From NCBI RefSeq assembly GCF_947496725.1, contig NZ_CANMDS010000002.1, positions 248,001-312,000 of the forward strand: a stretch of 64,000 bases of DNA, in the 5' to 3' direction. Positions 44,003 through 52,614 of this stretch are shown in pieces. A model generated the notes under the pieces. That model made no database searches, was not told where the DNA came from, and saw nothing but the letters and a program-made list of their open reading frames with translations. The stretch comes from an uncultured Dokdonia sp. (lineage in GTDB: Bacteria > Bacteroidota > Bacteroidia > Flavobacteriales > Flavobacteriaceae). Each line of letters begins with the position of its first letter. The stretch's first letter is position 1. A program made the position numbers and the translations under genes.

Positions 44003-47000
44003 TTACTCCTTTGCATCTTCCACAAAAAGGTAATCTAACTTCAAGCTATTAAACTCTTCATTAAATTTTGACACCTCTGCATCTAGCATTGTGTCAAACG
44101 CATTGAGTTGTGTATTGATTGCTGCCGTAAGTTCATTTTTTACAGCTACGTCTTGGTCTGTAGGTCCAAAATCTCCCATACCTACAAGACTATTTAAATG
44201 CCCTAATTTATTAGTTAACTTAATAGGGAAGTTAAGCGGATCTTGACCAGAACGGTTCTTAGTCTGATAGAGTTCTTTCTCAATCTTACCAAACTCTTCC
44301 TGCATTGTTTTTGCTTTCTCACGCAGTGCTTCTGTACGTGGGTCGTCTTTATATTGCGCAGTAAATGACTTAAGTTGCTTATTGATTTTTCTAATCTTTT
44401 TGATACTCTGGTGCGCTCTGTCTACAGATTTATTTACATCAGAAATAAAATCGTGTTGCTTCTGCATATCTGCCACTGTCGCCTCTGCATTAGGATTTGC
44501 AACAATCTCAAAGGTCTCTGTTTGCACATCACCATTTACATTAAGTGACACTTTATAATTACCAGGTACTGCTTGTGGCCCGTCAAGACTTGCCCACCAT
44601 AATATCATACCATCTAGACGCTCTGCGCCGTCTATTCTAGTATTCCAAGCAAACATATTTCCGCCTTTTTTGGCTTTCAGCTTTTTCTTTTTACTACCTG
44701 TACTATATGATTGTAAGGTGTCACCCGCCATACTCATATAGGTAAGAGTAACGGTATCCTTTTTCTTGTCAAAATCCTTGAGATTAAAATAAGTCATCAC
44801 ACCACCTGGATGATTAGTTCCAGCTGTAAGGCTCGATCTACCACCACGGCCGCCCATTCGGTACGTTTTCTTAGGTTTAAACAATTTATTTGTTCCCGCT
44901 TTCGCGAAAGCGGACTGATGCAACATTCCCAAATCATCTATAATCCAAAGGCTACGTCCCTGTGTTGCTACAATGAGATTATCATCCTTAATCGTAAGAT
45001 CTGTAATAGGAACGATAGGCAAGTTGAGTTGGAATGATTTCCAGTTTTTACCATCGTCAAAACTGATGTACATACCCGTCTCTGTACCGGCGTATAATAA
45101 CCCTTTTTGTTTTGGGTCCTCACGTACTACGCGTGTAAAGTGCTCTGCAGGTATACCACTTGTAATCTTTTTCCACGACTTACCGTAGTCTGTAGTTTTG
45201 TACAAATAAGGAGCAAAGTCACCTAATTTATAACGTGTTCCAGCCACGTAGGCCGTTCCTTCTTCAAAGGCAGATGGCTCCACACTGTTTATCATCATAT
45301 TTTCTGGCATTCCTTTAGGTGTTACGTTTTCCCAAGATTGTCCTCCATTACGAGTAACGTGTACGAGACCATCATCACTACCTACCCAGAGAAGTCCTTC
45401 CTTAAGAGGAGACTCTGCTGCTGCAAAAATGGTACAGTAGTACTCTACAGAAGTATTATCTTGTGTGATAGGTCCTCCAGAAGATTTCATTTTTTCTGGA
45501 TCGTTAGTCGTAAGATCACCACTTATTACTTCCCAGCTTTGACCCTCGTTTTCACTCACGTGCACGCTTTGTGAGAAGGTATACAACCTGTTAGGATTAT
45601 GCTTTGAAAAGATGATGGGGAAATTCCACTGGAAGCGGTATTTCATATCCTCCACACCGTGACCCATTGGGTTATCTGGCCATACAGATACGCTACGTAC
45701 CGTGTTTTTCTCGTGGTTTACACGTGTGAGGAATCCGTCGTAACTTCCTCCATACACAATCTCATTATTTTCTGGATCTACAGCTATATGTGCAGACTCA
45801 CCACCAGCGGTACTCTCCCAGTCATTTTCTGTAATGCTACCACCTTCTGTGCGGTGCGGAATGCGTATTGTGCTATTATCTTGCTGGGCTACATAAATTC
45901 TGTATGGAAAGGCATTATCTGTAGTCACACGATAAAACTGAGCCGTAGGCTGGTTCATATATGTACTCCAAGAGCGACCACCATCATAAGACACTTGTGC
46001 GCCTCCATCATCACCTATAATCATACGGTTAGGATTTTCTGGAGCTATCCATAAATCGTGGTGATCTCCGTGCGGTGCGTTATGTGTGCTGAAGGTTTTA
46101 CCTCCATCTGTCGATTTGTGGTAACGCACGTTCAGTACATACACTGTATTCTCATCCTTAGTATCTGCATATAGACGTGTGTAATACCAAGCTCGCTGAC
46201 GTAGCTTGCGCTCGTCGTTTATTTTTTTCCAAGTCGTACCTGCGTCTGTAGAGGTGTATAAACCTCCTTGCTCTTGGTTTTCTACCATTGCATACAGACG
46301 GTTACTGTTTGCTGGAGAAACAGTGATACCCATAATCCCTAATATACCTTCGGCAAAACCTTCGTTTGTAGAAATCTCCTTCCACGTTTCACCGCTGTCT
46401 GTACTTTTCCACACAGCAGATCCTTCTCCACCAGAACTTAAACTGTAAGGTGTCCTACGAGCATTCCACGTAGTAGCGTACAGTACTCTTGGGTTGTTTG
46501 GATCTATAATTAAGTCAACGACACCACTATCTGCGTTAGAAAAGAGTGTTTTTCTCCACGTCTTACCACCATCTGTACTTTTATAAACGCCACGCTCTTG
46601 TGTAGGTTTATAGATGTTACCTAAAACCCCTGCATATACAATATCAGAATTAGTAGGATGTACACGTATTCTTGGCACGTGACGGCTATTTTTAAGACCC
46701 GACTGTATCCAAGTTTTTCCTGCATCTTCAGACTTCCAAATACCATATCCAGAAGATACGTTACCTCTTAATGTTTTCTCACCACCACCTACGTAGATAA
46801 CGTTTGGGTCGCTTTTTGAAACCTCAACGGCTCCTATACTTCCTCCAAAATAGCCATCTGAGATATTTTCCCATTCTTTACCACCATCTGTAGTGCGCCA
46901 CACGCCACCACCTGTACTCCCCATATAAAATAGGTCTGGTTGTCCCGGCACTCCAGTAACGGCAGCACTTCGACCACCACGGAAAGGGCCAATGAGTCTA

Positions 47001-47104
47001 TATTCTAAAGCTTCGTAAGTAGAAGGGTCTGGTGTTTGTGCAAACGTATCAAAAGATAATACTGAGCACACCGCCAGTAATAGGTAGCATAATTTTGTCT
47101 TCAT
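44003..47104 (-). CDS. Secreted VPS10/sortilin-like protein with BNR (Asp-box) repeats
   Basis: The 1033-aa protein has a signal peptide (1-22, ending TFAQ). A long propeller region with many Asp-box repeats follows (YKSTDGGKTWRKT, WKSTDSGETWKEI, YTSTDAGTTWKKI, YKTTDYGKSWKKI, ISFDDGKNWKSF). A beta-sandwich and a coiled-coil-like C-terminal part (about 880-1000) end the protein. Such proteins are annotated as glycosyl-hydrolase-like or sortilin-domain proteins in Bacteroidota. No catalytic residues can be assigned, so enzyme activity is doubtful. There is no T9SS tail. The palindrome copy encodes SAFAKAGT between the propeller and the C-terminal part. Confidence 0.9.
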   Translation of the reverse strand: MKTKLCYLLLAVCSVLSFDTFAQTPDPSTYEALEYRLIGPFRGGRSAAVTGVPGQPDLFYMGSTGGGVWRTTDGGKEWENISDGYFGGSIGAVEVSKSDPNVIYVGGGEKTLRGNVSSGYGIWKSEDAGKTWIQSGLKNSRHVPRIRVHPTNSDIVYAGVLGNIYKPTQERGVYKSTDGGKTWRKTLFSNADSGVVDLIIDPNNPRVLYATTWNARRTPYSLSSGGEGSAVWKSTDSGETWKEISTNEGFAEGILGIMGITVSPANSNRLYAMVENQEQGGLYTSTDAGTTWKKINDERKLRQRAWYYTRLYADTKDENTVYVLNVRYHKSTDGGKTFSTHNAPHGDHHDLWIAPENPNRMIIGDDGGAQVSYDGGRSWSTYMNQPTAQFYRVTTDNAFPYRIYVAQQDNSTIRIPHRTEGGSITENDWESTAGGESAHIAVDPENNEIVYGGSYDGFLTRVNHEKNTVRSVSVWPDNPMGHGVEDMKYRFQWNFPIIFSKHNPNRLYTFSQSVHVSENEGQSWEVISGDLTTNDPEKMKSSGGPITQDNTSVEYYCTIFAAAESPLKEGLLWVGSDDGLVHVTRNGGQSWENVTPKGMPENMMINSVEPSAFEEGTAYVAGTRYKLGDFAPYLYKTTDYGKSWKKITSGIPAEHFTRVVREDPKQKGLLYAGTETGMYISFDDGKNWKSFQLNLPIVPITDLTIKDDNLIVATQGRSLWIIDDLGMLHQSAFAKAGTNKLFKPKKTYRMGGRGGRSSLTAGTNHPGGVMTYFNLKDFDKKKDTVTLTYMSMAGDTLQSYSTGSKKKKLKAKKGGNMFAWNTRIDGAERLDGMILWWASLDGPQAVPGNYKVSLNVNGDVQTETFEIVANPNAEATVADMQKQHDFISDVNKSVDRAHQSIKKIRKINKQLKSFTAQYKDDPRTEALREKAKTMQEEFGKIEKELYQTKNRSGQDPLNFPIKLTNKLGHLNSLVGMGDFGPTDQDVAVKNELTAAINTQLNAFDTMLDAEVSKFNEEFNSLKLDYLFVEDAKE
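44898..44911. repeat. Iterated palindrome (in sortilin-like gene)
   Basis: Exact copy, read as AFAKA in a linker. Confidence 0.97.
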
Positions 47105-47178
47105 TTGGATTGTGTTTGTTATAGCTAAGAAAATTACACAATTCTCTATGAAGTAAGAAGCAAGGATGAATTTTTAAC

Positions 47179-47192
47179 GCTTTCGCGAAAGC
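47179..47192. repeat. Iterated palindrome, intergenic
   Basis: Exact copy, 19 bases past the stop of the T9SS cargo gene. Confidence 0.97.
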
Positions 47193-47211
47193 GTACAGAA
47201 AAAACGGTAGC

Positions 47212-48282
47212 TTATTTTTTTATGACTTTTATAGTTTGAGTAGAGTTATCCAAGTAAAGTTTTAGAAAATACATTCCAGCTCGATAATTGGATAAATCAA
47301 ATGTTGAAACATTGAATGTTTCAGATTGAAGGAGAGCTCCTGTAATTGTAAAAACTTCAACTTTATTGATTAGCCCTTTATAGTCAATAAATATTTGAGA
47401 CGACGTTGGATTAGGGTAAATATCTAAATCTAAAACCTCTGATTTAGGAATATTTAAAGTGAGACTATTTCTAAAGGTGTAAAGATATCCAGGAACAAGC
47501 TCCAAATAAAGTGTTTCATTATCATTAGTTACTCTAATTTCTCCATTAGGTTGTAAAAGAAATTCAAAAATATTATCTGTGTTTTCTCCTATACATTCTT
47601 GGTTAAATTCCGTAGCCTTCAGGTGCGGGAGATCATCTAAATCTATACTCACGTATTCAAAAACTCCTTCGTATTCCCAACAGTTATTTTCTCCATAAAA
47701 AGAAAGATTCTCATTTATTAATAACTTAGGAACGTTCTCTCCTTCATAAAAAGTCGTTTCTCCAAGATCTTCAGTAGATGAATACAAATACCACTGTTGA
47801 AATAGATCTTCAGATGGTTGATGTATGGGGTTGAAAACATAATCGGCTATGCTTCCCTCATCGTCTATTAATCTTAATCGCTTATTTATAAACGAGGTTA
47901 AATCCACATACTCATAACTGAAAGTCTTTGAACCGCCATTTTGATCGGTTAGAAATTCATTAAAAAGTAACTGCTCAAACTCACAATCTTGATTAGTACA
48001 GCTTTCATCAGAAAACACTAGATTAGAAAAGGTAACCTTGCTATTTGGAATATCAAAAATAGCATCTCCAATAAAAATATTAGAAACGCCTGTTCCTGAG
48101 ACATTATTAGAAAGGTCAATACTAGAAAAATCTAATATAGTTCCTGCATCATACGGAGGAAAGTAAAGAACCCCATCAATTCTAAGACTCCTCAAATACC
48201 ATTGTTCTTCAATGATTTCATCTATTTGAGCATTACACCAAAGTGGTAATAATACTAACAAAATTATTATGTAGTTTTTCAA
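47212..48282 (-). CDS. T9SS-secreted protein of unknown function
   Basis: The 356-aa protein has a signal peptide (MKNYIIILLVLLPLWCNAQ). Two similar lipocalin-like beta segments follow, each starting QWYL (EEQWYLRSLRIDGVLYF; FQQWYLYSSTEDLGETTF). A type A T9SS sorting domain ends it (residues about 285-356: LDLDIYPNPTSSQIFIDYKG ... YFLKLYLDNSTQTIKVIKK). Cys pairs (SCTNQDC; CWEYE...ECIG) could be disulfides. Its DNA looks more AT-rich than its neighbours. It may have been acquired by transfer; this was judged by eye only. Confidence 0.88.
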   Translation of the reverse strand: MKNYIIILLVLLPLWCNAQIDEIIEEQWYLRSLRIDGVLYFPPYDAGTILDFSSIDLSNNVSGTGVSNIFIGDAIFDIPNSKVTFSNLVFSDESCTNQDCEFEQLLFNEFLTDQNGGSKTFSYEYVDLTSFINKRLRLIDDEGSIADYVFNPIHQPSEDLFQQWYLYSSTEDLGETTFYEGENVPKLLINENLSFYGENNCWEYEGVFEYVSIDLDDLPHLKATEFNQECIGENTDNIFEFLLQPNGEIRVTNDNETLYLELVPGYLYTFRNSLTLNIPKSEVLDLDIYPNPTSSQIFIDYKGLINKVEVFTITGALLQSETFNVSTFDLSNYRAGMYFLKLYLDNSTQTIKVIKK

Positions 48283-48373
48283 GCTTAAATAGTTAATAAG
48301 GAACTAATTAGGTAATAGTAAAGCACAAAACATTTTAATTAAAAATATAATATTCTCGTAAAGTTAAAAAAAA

Positions 48374-49759
48374 TTATCTTTCTGCCAATACCACCAAATT
48401 CTCTTTTACATCACGCCTTAAAAAATAACCTGTAACTACTGTAGAAAGTACATCTGCAATAGGAAATGCAATCCATACTCCCCAAACACCAAAAAAGTTA
48501 GGTAATATGAGTATCAGTGGGATTAAGAAGAAGCCTTGCTTAGTAAGGCTGAGCAGTAAAGCTGGTATCGCTTTACCTATGGCTTGAAAATACACAGCTC
48601 CTATTAACTGTATTACAATCACTGGCGTCGCAGCAAAGACAGTGCGTAGTGCATTAGGCGTACGTTCCATCAATACTTTATTATCTGCAACCGCCTGGGC
48701 TTGTGCATTACTATCGCTTATAAACCAAGACACAAAAAAATCTGGTACCGTCATTATGATTATAAAAATAGCTAGTGCAAGACCGCCTGCATAGAGAATG
48801 GAAGTCTTGATGGTTTCTCGCACACGCGCATATTGGTTTGCTCCATAATTATAACTAGCGATAGGCATAAATCCTTGAGTAACGCCTATTACTGGAAACA
48901 AGGCAAACATTAACATCCTGCTTATAATACCATAACTGGCAACATCTAGGGCGTCTCCATAATTGATAAGTACATTGTTAAGTAATATAGTAAGCACAGA
49001 AATTACTCCTTGTCGCGCAAGTGTTACAGAGCTCAAACCAGAAATTTCTGAGACGATTTTTCTTGTAAGCACAAGGCATTTAGGTACAATTCTAAGTTCG
49101 CTCTTAAAAATGAAAAACCATACGATAAAAGCAAAACACACCGCATAACTCGCAAATGTTGCCCAGGCAGCACCTTCCATCCCATAACCTAGTACATTGA
49201 TAAGAAGGTAATCCATCCCTATATTACCTATGGCTGGGAGAATCATCGCATACATCGCAAATTTAGGTTTACCCTCTGCTCGTATCACGTTGTTACCCAT
49301 CATACACATTGCAAGCATTACAATACCGTAAAGTACAATGCGGTAATAGGTGAGCGCCATATCTTTAAAAGAGTCATCTGCTCCAAAAAACTCTATGAGC
49401 GTATTTTGAAAAACGAGTCCTAGAATTGCTAGTAATCCCGATACTAAAAATGTGAGTGTTATTTGATTACCAAAAACTCGAAGCGCCTTATCATCATCAC
49501 CAGAACCTAAGGCTCTAGACAGTACAGAACTACCACCTATACCTACGGCAAGGCCTATAGCTGCTATAAAAAAGGTTACGGGTATAACTACTGTTATGGC
49601 ACTAATGGCAAGAGGACCTATCCATCTTCCTACAAAGATGGTATCTACTATCATATTGAGCGACATTACAAGTATCCCTATAGATGCGGGTACAGCTTGC
49701 TGTACGAGCAACGTTGATATGGGTTGTGTGCCTAGTGCTGTAGATTTTTTAGTGCTCAA
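48374..49759 (-). CDS. MATE family efflux transporter
   Basis: The 461-aa inner-membrane protein has twelve predicted helices in two homologous halves. MATE features are VPASIGILVMSLNMIVDTIFVGRWIGPLAISAI, GIGGSSVLSRALGSGDDDKA, and in the second half GVTQGFMPIASYNYGANQYARVRETI. It exports drugs or cations with H+ or Na+; the substrate is unknown. Confidence 0.94.
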   Translation of the reverse strand: MSTKKSTALGTQPISTLLVQQAVPASIGILVMSLNMIVDTIFVGRWIGPLAISAITVVIPVTFFIAAIGLAVGIGGSSVLSRALGSGDDDKALRVFGNQITLTFLVSGLLAILGLVFQNTLIEFFGADDSFKDMALTYYRIVLYGIVMLAMCMMGNNVIRAEGKPKFAMYAMILPAIGNIGMDYLLINVLGYGMEGAAWATFASYAVCFAFIVWFFIFKSELRIVPKCLVLTRKIVSEISGLSSVTLARQGVISVLTILLNNVLINYGDALDVASYGIISRMLMFALFPVIGVTQGFMPIASYNYGANQYARVRETIKTSILYAGGLALAIFIIIMTVPDFFVSWFISDSNAQAQAVADNKVLMERTPNALRTVFAATPVIVIQLIGAVYFQAIGKAIPALLLSLTKQGFFLIPLILILPNFFGVWGVWIAFPIADVLSTVVTGYFLRRDVKENLVVLAER

Positions 49760-49896
49760 AGTAATTAATTGCGCTGTTTATTGTATTAAAATTAAAACTT
49801 ATTGAAAATTTAACTTAATCAACCCTATAGATTCTATATATTTAAATGGAAAATACTGGTTTACAGTAAATTAATGTTCCCCAAACATCCCAAGAT

Positions 49897-50343
49897 ATGA
49901 GTAATTTAATTCAAGTTAAAAAACTTTCTTTTGCAACTATTGAGTTTTATAAAACTTTTATAATATGCAAAATGAAAGAAGGAATCGTATTAGATATTTC
50001 AAAAACCATAGAACTTCACGAGCAATCTCGCGCATTTTATAACGGGCTCAAATACGGTTTCATCTTTGACAGAACAGTAGACTTTACAATAGACCCCATA
50101 GTCTATATGAAATGTCCGTACTACCCAGACATAAGTGCTTTACACATTGTAGCAGATAAAATTACTACGAAGAAAGTAATTCACTTTGAGCAGAATTTTA
50201 CAAAATATCCTATTAAGCTCTTCATCACTATCGACGAAGCAATAAGCGCTATGAACGAGGTTCCCTTTGGAGAAAAGTCAACCTTCTCTAAAAAAGAAGG
50301 GACTATAAACCCAAGGCAAAATAAACTGCGCTCTAAAGCTTAA
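49897..50343 (+). CDS. Small conserved protein, possibly STAS/SEC14-like
   Basis: The 148-aa soluble protein alternates strands and helices (FYKTFIICKMKEGIVLDISKTIELHEQSRAFYNGLKYGFIFDRT, then ALHIVADKITTKKVIHFEQNF, then AISAMNEV). This matches the pattern of small STAS-like proteins in marine Flavobacteria, but only by impression. Its last 35 residues are basic and probably disordered. It is monocistronic and convergent with hemH; the function is unknown. Confidence 0.7.
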   Translation: MSNLIQVKKLSFATIEFYKTFIICKMKEGIVLDISKTIELHEQSRAFYNGLKYGFIFDRTVDFTIDPIVYMKCPYYPDISALHIVADKITTKKVIHFEQNFTKYPIKLFITIDEAISAMNEVPFGEKSTFSKKEGTINPRQNKLRSKA

Positions 50344-50352
50344 ACAACTTAA

Positions 50353-51393
50353 CTACGCTATAGCCTTACCAGCCTCTACAAGCGCCCATTCATTTATCCA
50401 CCCTGCAACAACACCTGCCCAGTCATCACGATCATTGATACAAGGAATGGTATGGAAGTCTTTTCCTCCAGCTTCGTGAAAGATTTCTTCACCCTCCATC
50501 GCAATTTCTTCTAGCGTCTCAAGACAGTCTGATACAAATGCTGGTGTTGCAATTGCCATTTTCTTAAATCCTTCTTTACCCATACGTTCTATTGTACGGT
50601 CTGTATACGGCTGTAACCACGGGTCAAAACCTAAACGTGATTGAAAGGAGGTAGAATAAGTAAGTGGCTCCATCCCTAAATATTCACCTACTAGCCTTGT
50701 AGTCTCATAACACTGGTGACGATAGCAAAACTCGTGTGCCTTAGATTGTGACATACAGCAAGAACCATCTATTTTACAGTGCATACTCGTCACATCACTC
50801 TTACGTATGTGCCTCTCTGGTACACCGTGATAAGAAAATAACAGATGTTCATAATCTACACCTTTAAGGCTATCTGCAATAGAGTCTCCTAGCACCTTGA
50901 TATACTCTGGCTTGTTGTAAAATGGCTTTACATCTGTAATCTTCATCTTAGGGAAAAACTCAGCACGTATCTCTTCGGCTAGTACTAAGATGGTTTCTGT
51001 AGTTGCCATTGCATACTGAGGATATAATGGTAATAGCATTACCTCATCAATTCCTTGATCGTGTAATTTTTGAAGTCCTTCTTTTATAGAAGGTGTACCA
51101 TATCGCATTGCGATTTCTACAGGGAGTTTTGTGTGGCTTTGCACTTTTTTCTGCAAGCGTTCTGTAAGAACAATTAACGGTGATCCTTCATCCCACCATA
51201 TCTTACTATAAGCCTCTGCACTCTTTTTAGGGCGTGTATTTAAGATGATACCTTTTACTAGCAATGCTCTTGCTGCATAAGGAACATCTATTACGCGCTC
51301 ATCCATTAAGAACTCACCTAGGTATTTTTTTACGTCTTTTGGATCTGTACTATCTGGTGATCCCAGATTGACCATTAAAACTCCTTTGTTCAT
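50353..51393 (-). CDS. hemH: Ferrochelatase
   Basis: It inserts Fe2+ into protoporphyrin IX. The 346-aa protein has LMVNLGSPDSTDPKDVKKYL at the N-terminus, LLPLYPQYAMATTE, the active-site SYHGVPERH, and PAFVSDCLETLEEIAMEG near the C-terminus. A Cys-rich stretch (HCKIDGSCC ... FCYRHQC, around residues 195-215) could hold an iron-sulfur cluster, as some bacterial ferrochelatases do; this is an inference. I chose ATG 51393. The gene faces away from the hemA operon, with an AraC regulator between. Confidence 0.96.
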   Translation of the reverse strand: MNKGVLMVNLGSPDSTDPKDVKKYLGEFLMDERVIDVPYAARALLVKGIILNTRPKKSAEAYSKIWWDEGSPLIVLTERLQKKVQSHTKLPVEIAMRYGTPSIKEGLQKLHDQGIDEVMLLPLYPQYAMATTETILVLAEEIRAEFFPKMKITDVKPFYNKPEYIKVLGDSIADSLKGVDYEHLLFSYHGVPERHIRKSDVTSMHCKIDGSCCMSQSKAHEFCYRHQCYETTRLVGEYLGMEPLTYSTSFQSRLGFDPWLQPYTDRTIERMGKEGFKKMAIATPAFVSDCLETLEEIAMEGEEIFHEAGGKDFHTIPCINDRDDWAGVVAGWINEWALVEAGKAIA

Positions 51394-51414
51394 TTGTTGG
51401 CAATTTTTCTTTAA

Positions 51415-51422
51415 CAAAAATA
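51415..51422 (-). promoter_or_regulatory. Putative -7 box (TATTTTTG) of hemH
   Basis: Minus strand match to TAnnTTTG, 21 bases before the chosen ATG. It coincides with the TTG that opens the longer frame, arguing against that start. Confidence 0.5.
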
Positions 51423-51485
51423 AGGCTTAACCTTCTTTTAAATGTTATGATTGTTATAAGACTTTGTGATAATGGTATTAGTTTT

Positions 51486-51505
51486 TACGCTTTCGCGAAA
51501 GCGTA
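51486..51505. repeat. Iterated palindrome, extended 20-bp form
   Basis: TACGCTTTCGCGAAAGCGTA, one base past the stop of the AraC gene. Confidence 0.97.
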
Positions 51506-51506
51506 C

Positions 51507-52397
51507 CTACCCCAAGCTCATTAAATACTTTTTTGGAGTGGTACCAAATTTCTTTTTAAAAGCAGCTATAAAGTGACTCGCCGTACTATAACCTACTTTA
51601 AGACCTACCTCATTTACATTATGTGATCCCGTCTCTAGCAACTGCCGTGCGACTTCCATTTTATAGTCAAATAAGAAGCTAAACACAGAGTCACCATAAA
51701 TCTGTTTAAAGCCTTCTTTTAATTTACTGAGTGAGAGACCTATCTCATCTGATAATTCACTTAGTGTGGGTGGTGCATCCATTCTTGCAATAATTATTTG
51801 CTTAGCACGCTTTATTTTTTGCACATTATCCTCATCTACTAGAAAAGGGCACTGTTCTATATCTACATCTGCAGGTCTATTAAAGTAGAGGCTTAATAGC
51901 TCGTAACTTTTTCCCTTAAAATACAATTGCATTATAGAAGGGTGCAAGCTGTAATTCATTAACTGGTTAAGTACAATCGCCATACTAGGCGATATGCTGC
52001 CGTCCTTGTAGTACTTTCTATCTTTATTTTCATCACTTAAGAAGTGCATAAAATTTGCCTCGCTTGAAAAGAGGCTATGAAATTTCTTGATAGAGATAAT
52101 GACACTCACTAGCCAGGTCTCTGGGGCGAGTTCTAGATTCATAGGTAAATCACGCTGCGGATTATATAGCAACAACGAATTCTCATCTGTAATAGAAAGT
52201 TGATAGGCTCCATTATTAAAATTAAACACCGCAGAACCCTTGATACAAAAATGAAACTGTATAAAGCTACTATCTACCTCTCGTTCCACTTGGCTCACAT
52301 TAGCATCATTGTTATCAAAACGTAAGACATAAAAACCGTCTTCTATTTTAATCTCTTGAAGCAAACCTTGAGCGTTACTTTTTTTATTTAATTCCAT
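51507..52397 (-). CDS. AraC-family transcriptional regulator
   Basis: The 296-aa protein has an N-terminal cupin-like sensing part (FIQFHFCIKGSAVFNFNNGAYQLSI). A C-terminal double helix-turn-helix (about 195-296) follows: PPTLSELSDEIGLSLSKLKEGFKQIYGDSVFSFLFDYKMEVARQLLE, then VGLKVGYSTASHFIAAFKKKFGTTPKKYL. The layout resembles PchR-type regulators that answer iron or siderophore status. Its place between hemH and the divergent hemA operon makes haem or iron control likely, by inference. ATG 52397 is preferred over an in-frame GTG 30 bases upstream. Confidence 0.91.
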   Translation of the reverse strand: MELNKKSNAQGLLQEIKIEDGFYVLRFDNNDANVSQVEREVDSSFIQFHFCIKGSAVFNFNNGAYQLSITDENSLLLYNPQRDLPMNLELAPETWLVSVIISIKKFHSLFSSEANFMHFLSDENKDRKYYKDGSISPSMAIVLNQLMNYSLHPSIMQLYFKGKSYELLSLYFNRPADVDIEQCPFLVDEDNVQKIKRAKQIIIARMDAPPTLSELSDEIGLSLSKLKEGFKQIYGDSVFSFLFDYKMEVARQLLETGSHNVNEVGLKVGYSTASHFIAAFKKKFGTTPKKYLMSLG

Positions 52398-52568
52398 TTT
52401 ATTAATCTCTTTTTTATTTAGAATCACTCTAAATTAAGACGGACGTAATCCTTTGTCACTAGTAGTCATAGCGATAGCTTACACAAATTTACGATTTATT
52501 ACAGTCTTGATAAACCGCTCTCGACACAAATGATTCTTCTAGCGTTATTTTTTAAGGATAGTGACCTT

Positions 52569-52576
52569 TATTTTTG
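52569..52576 (+). promoter_or_regulatory. Promoter of the hemA operon (TATTTTTG)
   Basis: Exact TAnnTTTG match. A TTA (one mismatch to TTG) lies 21 bases upstream. Transcription would start near 52582, which places the GTG at 52561 outside the transcript and supports the TTG start at 52615. Confidence 0.55.
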
Positions 52577-52614
52577 CACTCCCTCATATTTGGGATACAA
52601 ATAGAATTATACTT

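Noticed and set aside
52561-52614. hemA beginning at GTG 52561
   Set aside because: That stretch contains the TATTTTTG promoter box and is not similar to the conserved HemA N-terminus.
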